From Phallus indusiatus (Eukaryota > Basidiomycota > Agaricomycetes > Phallales > Phallaceae): DNA of 64,000 bases. A program made the translations under genes and the position numbers. Below are positions 1 through 10,400 of the stretch, one piece after another. The stretch covers positions 30,304 through 94,303 of the forward strand of contig JAQFWX010000133.1 in the NCBI GenBank assembly GCA_027605045.1. Direction: 5' to 3'. The notes beneath the pieces are model-generated. The model did not search any database. It had not been told where the DNA came from and saw only the letters and a list, made by a program, of their open reading frames with translations. The number at the start of each line of letters is the position of its first letter. Positions within the stretch are counted from its first letter, which is position 1.

Positions 1-1578
1 CCTGGGACGTGCAAGGCCAAGTATCAGAAGATGGCCAACAGCTGGCCATAAATTACGATAAACTAATCGATCAGTTCGGTACCAGACGCATCGACCAAGG
101 GTTACTGGATAGATTTGAACAACTCACAGGACACCGTCCTCATCCTTTGTTACGGCGAGGAATGTTCTTTTCGCACCGGTGAGCGATTTTTTTGTGCTAG
201 ACGCGTATTGACCCACTGATTGGTCTGATAGTGATTTAGATCGAATTCTGGACAGATATGAACAGGGAAAACCATTCTATCTTTATACTGGGAGAGGTCC
301 AAGTAGCGACAGTATGCATCTAGGGCATATGATTCCATTTATGTTTACAAAGTACATTACCTTCGTCGTGTTTTACGAATTCTCTCTCAAAGCCCTGATA
401 TTCCAGATGGCTCCAGGACGTTTTCGATGTTCCTTTGGTCATTCAACTTACTGGCAAGTTCAGCAGGACGTCACGCATGCATATACCCACTCAACCTGAT
501 AACAGATGACGAGAAATTCCTATTCAAGCAAAGTCTTAAAGTTGAACAAACCTATGCTTTTGCTAAATCGAATGCCAAAGATATTATCGCTGTTGGATTC
601 AATCCCGAAAAGACATTTATCTTCAGTGATTTCGATTATGTTGGAGGCGAATTTTATCGCAACGTTTCAAGGATTTCGCGCCAAATTACCATTACCCAAG
701 CAAAATCAACCTTCGGATTTCAAGATTCGTGAGTAAGGTTTTTGTTTAGAAATACGTTTTATTAATGCCCCGTTTTTCAACTTTTCAACAAAGGGATAAC
801 ATTGGCAAATGTCATTTTGCTTCTATACAAGCCGCCACCGCCTTCTCGAATTCGTTTCCTCAAATATTTGGAAAACAGTCAGACATTCCATCCCTTATAC
901 CTTGTGCTATTGATCAAGTAAGCATGATTTTGGGATTTGAAGTTTAGGCTTACAGTTCCACTAGGATCCGTACTTCCGTTTGACCCGAGATGTCGCAGCA
1001 AAATTAAAATACCCCAAACCCGCCTTGTTACATTCTAAATTCTTTCCGGCACTTCAAGGTTCACAGACAAAAATGTCTGCTTCGGACGCGAATAGCAGCG
1101 TGTTCATGACGGACACTCCCGCACAAATTAAAAACAAAATCAATAAGCACGGATTCAGCGGTGGCAGAGAAACAGTTGAAGAACATAGACTACATGGAGG
1201 AAATCCCGATGTGGATGTCAGCTATCAATACTTAACCTTCTTTTTGGATGATGACGAGGAGCTTGAAAGATTAGCAATAGTGAGTATAGTTTTCTGCTCA
1301 TCAATAAAAATAGTTCAATGATAATTATCTTTATAGGATTATCGGAAGGGAGAACTTCTTACCGGTCAATTAAAAGCGAAATGTATAGATGTCTTACAAA
1401 GATTTGTCAAAGACTTTCAAGACGTAAGTTGATTCGTCGCTTCATTCTATTAAAAACATGCTGAAGCTTCCTTGCATATGCAAAGCGAAAAGCTAAAGTA
1501 ACCGATGAGATCCTCGAGCACTTTATGGATAGCAGTAGGAAGATTGATCCGTCTGTAAAACCGAGGGGCACGACGTAA
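1..1578 (+). CDS. WRS1: Cytosolic tryptophanyl-tRNA synthetase, 3' part (5' end outside window)
   Basis: Charges tRNA-Trp with tryptophan in the cytosol (class I aminoacyl-tRNA synthetase). The window opens inside the gene. Several exons joined by short introns read through the whole Rossmann core: the HIGH-equivalent region [10 protein letters not shown] at about 301-330, then [10 protein letters not shown], a KMSKS-equivalent loop TKMSASD at about 1070-1090, and the eukaryote-type helical region [12 protein letters not shown] and [17 protein letters not shown]. The last exon ends with VKPRGTT and TAA at 1576-1578. Length and motifs match the eukaryotic cytosolic enzyme, not the shorter mitochondrial one. 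The start codon and any N-terminal extension lie upstream of base 1. A LOG-family gene follows on the same strand about 190 bp downstream. Identification is very secure; individual exon borders are by eye. Confidence 0.95.
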
Positions 1579-1764
1579 ATTGTACATACAAAAGACTGTA
1601 GCTATGTAGCACCAGCAATTGAGATTATTACATCTTGGGAACGTGCGCCAGGGAGCATCTGGGAAATTTAATGCTCCCTGATAATTTCAGCCCTCATTAC
1701 CTGGTGCCTCGTGTATGGTCGTGACTCAATATAAATCCAAGACCGCCGCGAGTTTCGAATACAC

Positions 1765-2885
1765 ATGTCTCAAATCGAATATCTAGCTGTATTCTCTGCT
1801 TCACGACCAGGCGCTGACGACGCTTTTCTTCATGCTGCTAAGTGTAAGAGAAAATCAGTCAAGTCAGTGCTTGACTCTCACAAATCGCATTTTTAGCCTT
1901 GGGTTGTGCCGTTGGATGTTCAAAGAAAGGTATAATTTACGGCGGAGGAAATAAAGGCCTCATGGGTGCGGTTGCGGCTTCTGCTTTGGAAGCCGACGCT
2001 CCAGTGATAGGTGAGCAAGTCAGAGTATGTCAAGTTTCAGAGGGTTTTTTCCGAGCACAGTGCTTTACATACAGGCATTACACCCTTGGCTATGCTAGAT
2101 GATGATTCGCTGGCTACTCTTGCAAATTCAGAAATTTCAAAAGGGGAGAAACGTAGGCATAACTATTACCTGAAAATGTTGACAAACTCTAACTAATGCC
2201 GGTGTGTAGCGTTTCGGCAGATTGTATTAGCAAGTAGCTCTTCCCAGGTAGGCAATGCTTTGTCGTTGGCAGAATAGTCCTTCTGGAGTGAGGCGACTTA
2301 GATGACAACTATTGTTGTCCATACGATGCATGACAGGAAAACGGAGATGGAGAAAAGAGCGAGCGCATTTGTTGCCCTACCCGGAGGATTCGGGACATTT
2401 GAAGAGGCTAGTCTTGTCTTCACCAGGGCGCATTTCAAGAACTGACTCAGAAATTCCCATAGCTTTTCGAAATTATAACCTGGGTGCAGATAGGAATTCA
2501 TGATAAGCGTAAGGCTTCGCCTATTGTAGTGCCCTGACCTCTATAATTTTCTTGGTTTTTTCCAGCAATTCTAATCATGAATATTCTGGGCTATTACGAC
2601 ATGTTGCGAAACATGATCAAGATGGGCATCCGCAGTGGGTTCATACCGTCTCACCATGAGGAGTTATTTGTCTTCATTGACGGTCCGCCGGAGCATGACT
2701 TACATAAAACATATGACTGGGGAAGAGCTGTCATAGATGCACTGAAAAACTGGAGAAAGCCTCATTTGGAAAAGTTGTATGACTGGAGTAAACGTGACCA
2801 AGAAACCGCAAAAAAGGCTGATCCATGTATGGAAAGCACCCCGGCCCGTTTGAATAGTCATTTTCAAATGGTTACACTGATGTAA
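1765..2885 (+). CDS. LOG-family cytokinin riboside 5'-monophosphate phosphoribohydrolase-like protein
   Basis: Probable Rossmann-fold LOG (lonely guy) enzyme that releases a free base from a nucleoside 5'-monophosphate; in plants and some fungi this activates cytokinins. Start ATG at 1765 gives [13 protein letters not shown], followed after an intron by [16 protein letters not shown], the nucleotide-binding glycine loop. Further exons give [17 protein letters not shown] and the family signature PGGFGTFEE (2383-2406), then [12 protein letters not shown] and [13 protein letters not shown]. It ends at 2885 with a long polar tail after AVIDALKNW. Both the arginine/methionine loop (MHDRK) and the PGGxGT motif with its Glu are intact, so it is probably active. 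The intron after GTFEE either uses a GC donor (2407-2462) or a weak GT donor at 2416 that adds three residues. Fungal substrate preference cannot be read from sequence. Confidence 0.88.
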
Positions 2886-3568
2886 TACACCCAAATGGTT
2901 TTATGGTCTGTTTCTTGAAAACATTGATTGCATAAAGATCCTAGCATTTGACGGCTTTGACCCGATTAAACATTAAACTTCCTCCGAAGTTAACATGCCC
3001 AGAAGAAAATGGTCAGGAAATGGTTCTATCTGTCGGACAGCTGTTGTAAGTCCATATGGCAAAATTTAAATTGGACCGAAGAAAAGGCACCCCTATACGT
3101 GTTGCCTAGACGTGGTATGTTCGCGTTGGCAGGAGGAGGACAGATTTACCGCTTGTGACACAATTTACTTAGTCACACTCCACAACTAAATCAAGAACTC
3201 GATGCCGGACCTTGGGAGCCAACTGTCAACACACTGTATTACTGAGTAAACTTAAGCTCCAGACTTCAGACGCATTGGGTAAAGGTTCAAGAGCCTAAGA
3301 TTCTGAAATTTAATTCTCCTATGATAATTACAGATTAGGGCTTTTTCCGAGTTTGGTCTAGCCGAAGTAGGCTAATAGCTGAAAACGGTAGACCATGCGA
3401 GACTCGGATGCCACTGTTCTAAATTGGAAACCAAAATATTTCTGAGAAAAAAGATGTGACTGCGTCCTAATTATTTGGGTTCTTTTCAGCATATGGACGA
3501 GCAGATTTTATAACATGCAGTTTACTTATTACGGTGAGTTTTTCCACCTCAAGAGTTTCAGAGAAAAC
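2886..3568. other. Intergenic, no gene seen
   Basis: About 680 bp between the LOG gene and the first PL8 gene. No exon with recognisable protein similarity or good coding character on either strand. It should hold the terminator of the LOG gene and the promoter of the lyase gene; no clear element could be assigned. Confidence 0.6.
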
Positions 3569-6534
3569 ATGCTGAATCTCCCTCTTACCAGTGTAATATT
3601 GATTCTGCTCCAATGTTTATTACTTGGAACAGCCGTTCAATCAGCATCCCTCCTCTTATCCCCAGACAAGGGTGATTCATCGTCAGAAGTCACAAGTAAT
3701 ACTGGCTTTCCGTTTACAGTTTACCCCCAAGTCTAGAACTCTAATCACCCCTTACTACTAGATCCAGAACAACTTGCGACATCAATACCTGTGCCATCTG
3801 ACCCAGATGTAGCGACTTTACTATCTCGTCGTATCAGTTACGACATAGCAGGAGAAACTGGTTCCTCCAATCTTCAATCTTGGTATATACAGTCGTATAT
3901 ACAGCCAGGACTCGCCTTCTAAAAGCCTCTCCGTTTAGGTTATCATCCATAGGTCCAAACGGTCAATGGCCTTCTTCCCAGATTGATTATACTGCCGGTT
4001 GTAACGCGCAGCAAGCCAACTGGCCTGCCGAAGAACATTGGACGAGAATAAGTAAGTCCGATGTTTTGCCTTATCGTCCGTCAAGTTTCCTGATGTCGTG
4101 GTATGCAGCCGCGTTAGCTGCTGCGTGGCATGGAGGATGGTCAAAGGCTCCCAAATCGATGGTTCAGAACGCCACGGTTAGAGCCCAAATAGGACTCGCA
4201 ATGGACTGGTGGTTTTCAAATGATTTTACAAATATAAATTGTCTTGACAATGGTGGAAGCTCGTCGTGTCCTTGTGGAACCCCTGGTTTGAACTTTTATA
4301 AATTACACCCATAGTATTTCTGACACATATCCAAAGGACTATGGAACATCAATTGGTATTCGAACATGGTTGATATCCCGAAAAGTGCGGGCCAAGCATG
4401 CATTCTCCTTTCACCTTCTCTGACGCCCACTGAACTGTCAAACTGTACAAACATCACGGGCCGCTCTTATGCTGTATTCCATAGAGCAGATAAACCCGAT
4501 TACTTGGGTGGATCAAATACTTTGGATTTAGCATATGTCGGCATCTCGGAAGCGTTGATTAGCGCGGCTGGCAATGTAGATGGGAACACGACTGGAAACT
4601 CTACTCAGATTGAAGAAGCATATGGCTTCATACATGCTGAAGTCGTCGTTCAGGATGGAATTATGAAAGATGGAATTATGCAGGATGGAAGTTTTTCGCA
4701 ACACGAGGGAATCATTTACACTGGTCCGTTTATTTATTTCTACAGAACACGCTCCTTTTTGATTAGCCTACACAGGAAATTATGGAAAGGAATAGTACGT
4801 CTTCTTTTGAGTCTCCATCAATAATATCCATATGAAACCCTCATTCAGCATAAATGACGTCCTTGAGCTGGAGATTGAAGCAGGGGGCACTCGATTTGCA
4901 GCCACTGGCGACTCAAAAACAGCTTTTCTTGGACTGATGAATGGAACACAATGGATGATCTATGAGAACACTGTAACAGGAGTATTACACTGGGACTTCG
5001 TAAGTTTATATGTTCAATAGTATGTCAATGACATTTTGATGTTGATTCAATAATTATAGAGTGTACTGGGACGTATGATTAGTTTTGCCGTGGCTGACGA
5101 TCAGTGAGCACTATAAATGAATAGTCTGCCTTATTCTGATTTGCATTACGCTACAGAGTAACCGAGAATTTGAAGATTAACACCACAGATATTCAGGTCC
5201 TCGGCCAGCTTTGGAATTCATCTGAATTAATTTCCATTTTTAACGGATTATCTACGTCTACGGGTACGGCAAACGTCGGTGGTTTGCTTGGAAATATGAT
5301 GTTTTGGAACAACGACTATATGGTACGCTTCTTTATCAGCATATATGCACCGTTCTACACAGATCTCTGATTTTAGGTTCACCGCGGTGTGAATTATACA
5401 ACATCCCTAAGGATGTTTTCGTCTCGGACTACCAACACAGAATGTTTGAATTCTCAAAATCCTTTTGGCTTCCATCTGGCGGATGGCACAACCTACACCC
5501 ACGTTGATGGTAGCGAATATGAAGATATCGCGGCCTCGTGGGATTGGAATTTAATACCGGGAACGACCGTAGATTACGGTGCAACAGAGCTGCAATGCTC
5601 AACTGTTACCAATGCCGGTCTCGATCCCTTTGTCGGAGGTGTTTCAACTGGAAGCGTTGGGATGAGCGTCATGGCAAGTATTCGATAACCTCCTCAGCAT
5701 TTTACTAATTTTCCGCAGAGATATATAAACCCCCTCACGAAATCTCTGAGCTTCCAAAAGTCGTGGATGTTTTTCCAAAACGATATTGAGCATGTCAGCG
5801 TAACGGTTCTGAATTCGTCTACGACGTCTCCTGTCTTTTCCGTTTTGGATCAACGTAAACGTTCCGGGACTATATTCCATGATTTGCAACAAGCTACGAA
5901 TGACAACGGTAACTTTACTCAACCCCACACGCTTTTCCATGACTCTATAGGATACGTGTTTTCCCCGTCTGTGGAGACACTGTCGATCTCGACAGGAAAT
6001 CGAACCGGGTCTTGGCAATCATTAGGAATATCTAAACAACCGCCCGAAACCGTCGACTTATTTGCCGCATGGATATACCACGACCCAAGCAATTTGAATA
6101 AACCCATCTCGTACAGCGTCTTCCCCGGAAGAAGCAGTGTTGAACAATTCTTCATAGACGCACTTGAACATCCACTCATTACACTCGTCGAAACGACCGA
6201 AATCAGCGCAGTACAGGATTTATTGAACGGCGTTACGATGATCTCGTTTTGGCAGCCGAACGGAGGTAGCGTATTCGTCCCTCCGTCATTTTTAGGGAGT
6301 TTTGGCGGAATGACCATTGCTTCCCCCAATGCTTTAATACTGATTGTCGAGGAGAATGGATGGACAATGACGGTAGCTGATCCGACGCAGACGTTGACTG
6401 AGATTACATTGACCGTGTCTATGGATACGTTTTGGATACCCGAAGGATGGGGAACGGACGCGAATAAGACTTTTACTGTCAATTTCCCCGCTAATCCAAT
6501 GGCAGGATCTAGCGTCCCTATCTCTATGTTATGA
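3569..6534 (+). CDS. Secreted polysaccharide lyase family 8 protein (copy 1)
   Basis: Likely extracellular lyase cleaving uronate-containing polysaccharides by beta-elimination (PL8: hyaluronan, chondroitin or xanthan lyases). The start at 3569 gives a strong signal peptide: hydrophobic core SVILILLQCLLLG, ending near AVQSA. Following exons show the alpha/alpha toroid with DWWFSNDF and the Asn-bearing WNINWYSN. The catalytic His/Tyr segment DGSFSQHEGIIYTG (about 4684-4728) continues after an intron into NYGK. The C-terminal beta-sandwich part includes MFWNNDYMVHRG, MFSSRTTNTECLNSQNPFG, DWNLIPGTTVDYG and FVGGVSTG. The stop is at 6532-6534. The catalytic Asn, His and Tyr positions appear intact. 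Length (roughly 800 residues) fits the family. A convergent paralogue lies at 10401-13291. Which polymer it attacks is unknown. Confidence 0.9.
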
Positions 6535-6876
6535 ATCTACGTATGAAAATCATGTAACTTTTCGTGTTTTTGAAGAAATATTGTGGTTTCGTTCATCGTT
6601 CATATCCGCCGCGCGGGGCCGGCAGCATGTTCAAGTTGGATATTGCTAGTTCTAATAAGCTACAGCACATGACTTTTGAAAAAAAGCAAATAACAAGAAA
6701 AAAATAGTAGATTCATGCAAATAGGGCTGAATAAGGAGGAGGAAACAACACGAAAAAAAAACGTCTTGTGAGAGAGTGAGCGTTACTTAGTGACAAAGGG
6801 ACTATGTGGGGGAGGAGACATTTCGCAATGATGATTTCGGATAAGATTCCAAAAAAAATAAATATTAGATGTTTAT
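6535..6876. other. Intergenic, convergent 3' ends
   Basis: Roughly 340 bp, A-rich, between the stop of PL8 copy 1 and the stop of the SIP5-type gene on the other strand. Nothing but 3' untranslated sequence is expected; runs of A such as the one near 6755 could be poly(A)-signal related. No gene seen. Confidence 0.6.
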
Positions 6877-8997
6877 TTAATGCTTAATGAGAGGATCTGA
6901 CAAGTCGGTCGTGGAAGGTAGAGGCATGTATCCTTCTGGCATACGTTCCGCAGCGGCGTCATCCGCCGAAATAGTCCGTCCAGGCAGAGAAGGAATTGTC
7001 GGCAAATCAGGCTCGGTTTTCTGAACTGTAAGTAGACTCTCATCGGTCTCCGGAAGTGGTAAAGGCGGTAACGAAGACGACGACGACGGATCAGATCGGA
7101 CTTCAAGTGTCGAAAGTGTCGAGTGCGTCGTATGATGAACATTAAACGAGTCATTCGTTGCGTCAGCGAGAGCATTCTCCAGTGTGTTACTATCGCTTTG
7201 TCCTTGTCCTACTGTCGTGGGAAAATCAGTTGAACGAGTATCCAATTCCGTTCGAGCGGTCTGAGTCTGAGTCTGATCCTGAGCTTGAGCTTGAGCCCGA
7301 GCCTGCGATTGAGATTGAGATTGGTCCGAGTTCTCGTTACCCAATATCGCGGACGCAGTGTGAGCTGCAAGAGCGGCGATAATGGCGGATCTACTGCTAC
7401 TAGTCGATCTGCGCAGGTTCGATCCCGATCCTTGTTCTTGGCCCGGAACGCCTAGGGGTGATGACATACGGATGAAACTTTGGCGAGGAGAAGGGGAAGG
7501 AGATTCATTGGGAGGTGATAGTGAGTTTCTTGGAGAAGCAGATGTACTATGACTCGGTGTAGAAGACGGTGTGATGATATGGCCAGTGTAGATGTTGTTA
7601 TTGCCATTGCTAGTGTTATTGTTGATGGCGGGCACAGATGAAGGTATGTTGTTCGAGTTCTCGGCGCGCAAGTCGGATCTAGTATTTGTGTTGTTCGCAT
7701 TGTTCGCATTATTATTGTTGTTGTTCTCCGCGTTCTGTCGCCGTTGCTGTTCCTCATGCTCAATAAGCGACAAACGCATCGCTTCCATAATCATAAGCTA
7801 GAATCATTCCCAATGGTCATTACATAAACTCATATAAACACTTCCAAAGGAAATGCCTACCTCCTCAAGATCTGGAGCCACCAGCTGATTAAAATCAGCA
7901 CTGGCGTGGTGTCTCCGCCGTCGCCGAGATGAACCGTTACTTTCACCCCCTTCGCCACCTTCAGACGGCGGTTCTATATTTACAATACGCCCACTCGTAA
8001 TACCAACGGGAATAAGGCGATCACCAACTTGCCGCATAATGATGCGGCGATTGGCACGACGCTGGACGGCAGCACGAACGGCGGCTAGTTTAGCTTCCCA
8101 GTCTGGTCGAATATGATCTAGAAACAGAGATGAGCATAATGAAAGATACACATGATTAAATGAAGAAAGGATGATGGTAGTTTTTATTCACCAATTGTCA
8201 CAACTTCAGGGTCATTGGCACCGAAACTTTTACGCCGCCTTGGCTGTTCACCTCCTGATGGGGTAGCTTTTTCGTAGCGGCTAGGAGAAGGCTGTAAAAA
8301 AAAGAATGTGAATTAGAACAAATTGAGGGATGAAAATAATTGTGATGTACGGGAGCTTGACCCTCCCTTGCCAATCCCGCTTTCCATTCAGGTGGTTGAT
8401 AAGTCACACCAAAGTTCTCTTGGACACAGTATGGACAAGCCGCTGGCTCCGAGACCAAGTGGGTAGTGGTCGGCTCGGATCGTTTGATTTGAACAAAGCA
8501 TTCTGTACAGATAGCTTGATCACAACATCGGGAACGATTGATGTTGGGAGGATAATACTAAATAAATAATTGAGATAGGCAATGGAACAAACAAAGTTAA
8601 CAATCTAGGTACTGACGAGGAAACAAATGGGGCACTCGACGGCACCTCTGTAAACTGAGGCTTCTGATAGTCGAAAGGGTTCTTTTCCATTTTTGTTAGA
8701 ACTCCTGCCATGGTGAGATTTCGAGCCGCTGACGCCTTGGGACGACTCAGAGTGGTTCGACTGTGGAGCATTGGGGAGTTCCTTGCGAGCAGCGAGAATC
8801 TGGTCGTCGTCCCATGAATCGTCGTAGTCTTCTAAAGGCCTGTAAAAAGGAGCGAGTCTCCGATCCACAATGAGATTCTCGACTACTTGTTGGTTCCAGT
8901 CTTGAGGTCCGGTGTAGATTCCCTGCGGCGTGAGGGATCCAAAGTCGACAAATTCGTCATACGAACGATCTCGAGACCCTGAGACGGTGTTCCCCAT
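6877..8997 (-). CDS. SIP5: SIP5-type RING-like zinc finger protein
   Basis: Homologue of the fungal Sip5 family; in yeast, Sip5 interacts with the Snf1 kinase and the Reg1/Glc7 phosphatase in glucose signalling. The start at 8997 gives MGNTVSGSRDRSYDEFVDFG, with a possible N-myristoylation glycine at residue 2. The first exon ends in SVYRGAVECPICF and, after an intron (donor GTCAGT), continues YYPPNINRSRCCDQAICTEC and CPYC, the family's double-cysteine zinc-binding module. It continues through VTYQPPEWKAGLAREG and a conserved charged segment (IRPDWEAKLAAVRAAVQRRA) to MIMEAMRLSLIEHEEQQRR. The C-terminal third is low complexity (Asn runs, Gln-Ser and Ala-Gln repeats), typical of disordered tails. 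The stop is at 6877. Identity is secure; a direct role in carbon regulation here is inferred from yeast. Confidence 0.9.
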
Positions 8998-10400
8998 GCT
9001 TCTCTAATTTGTAAACGACGTTTAATGTTTCGAGAGGTTTTGACTGTTTGTTAAAAGAAACGGACTGTACAGCCGTTTTCTTTCTCCTCTTGACCTGACC
9101 AAGGGTGCAGTGAGGCGTCTTATTACGTCTTAGGTAAGACTCCGACTCCCTCCTCTCCTGGCGATGCGGGGTTTGAAATTTGAGATCCATCTCTCGAGGT
9201 TCTTGCCCGAAATAGCAGCCAGAATTGGTCGCACTACCAAAATAAAAAATTATGTTATCGGCACGTGCTGTACGACATATATACGTCAGCAGTGCATGGC
9301 ATCCGGCAACGGAGAAGAAATAATCAAGTCAATATGCAATCCCGCAACACCCAAATAAAGAGTGGAGTATATACTATACTATCTACATCTCATCCTCACC
9401 CTCTTCTTTATGCAACGAAGAGAAGAAAACTCAACGTGGACGTGGATCCAAAGAAGCTGAAACAGCGGCGCTCATTTCACACGCTTTTCCGGAGGTTATA
9501 GGAGAGTCTTCATAAGAAGGACAGCTGAAGCACCTGGCACGCGCACATCCCCGCAAAGTTCCTTCTATCACTATCATCATCATAGCGGTTATCAAATTTG
9601 AATATCGAAAAAAAAAACACACTTTCACATTGGCTTATTGCAGCCGCTCTTGCTAAGCAGGAAGAGTACATATTACTTATCCGACCCTCCACGCGCTCAT
9701 ATCTCAAGTCCATTGCGATTCATTGATGATTCGTTCTAGAGTTCATCAAATCATTCTTTAAAACTGGATTGTAAAGACGATGGGCAAATGTATCTAGTGG
9801 CACTTTAATTAATGATGTCTGACACCATTCATTAGATTGACGTACCCCGATGTATATGAAAACGGGACCAGTACTTACCGAGCGCGTGCGACAGTCCTAA
9901 GCGAATGAGGCTCCGGACTAGTTGAGTTGAGGTCGTCAGACAGCTCATAAATGACCGAACAACGGACAACGGACATCTCCACATTTGCGTAAACAGCGCG
10001 AGAATTCGCTTGTGATGTGGATTTTTTAGTTTCGGACTTGACTTTTCGGTGAAAACGTGTTTAAGGAACCAGTAATACGCTGCCACCACAAAGGAAATTA
10101 CAAAGAATTACGCACGCACAATCGAGGTTCGTCTGACGCAATCGACGGTACACGGATATTATATATTTCAAATCACATGTTATTGAAGTTACAAAGACAT
10201 GATATGATGTGCTCTAAAACCCTCCATTGACCCAGGAAAAAACGAAAAGAGGAATGACGATATAGGACATACATACAAAGACAAGGAAAAGGAAAAAACA
10301 AAAGGAAAAAGAACAATTCAAATTGAAAAACCGGAAACTGAATTGCGAGAACGGACAAAGATATGATGAATGTTGATATAGAAAAAATGACCCAGACCGA
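8998..10400. other. Intergenic, no gene supported
   Basis: 1.4 kb between the 5' end of the SIP5-type gene and the 3' end of PL8 copy 2. Short open frames exist on both strands (for example minus strand 9832-10089, 85 codons without an ATG start), but none shows family similarity or adjoining exons. Expected to hold the SIP5 promoter and the PL8 copy 2 terminator. Confidence 0.55.

Noticed and set aside
9832..10089. 85-codon minus-strand frame with a hydrophobic start
   Set aside because: It has no ATG at its start and no similarity; it lies in ordinary intergenic DNA.
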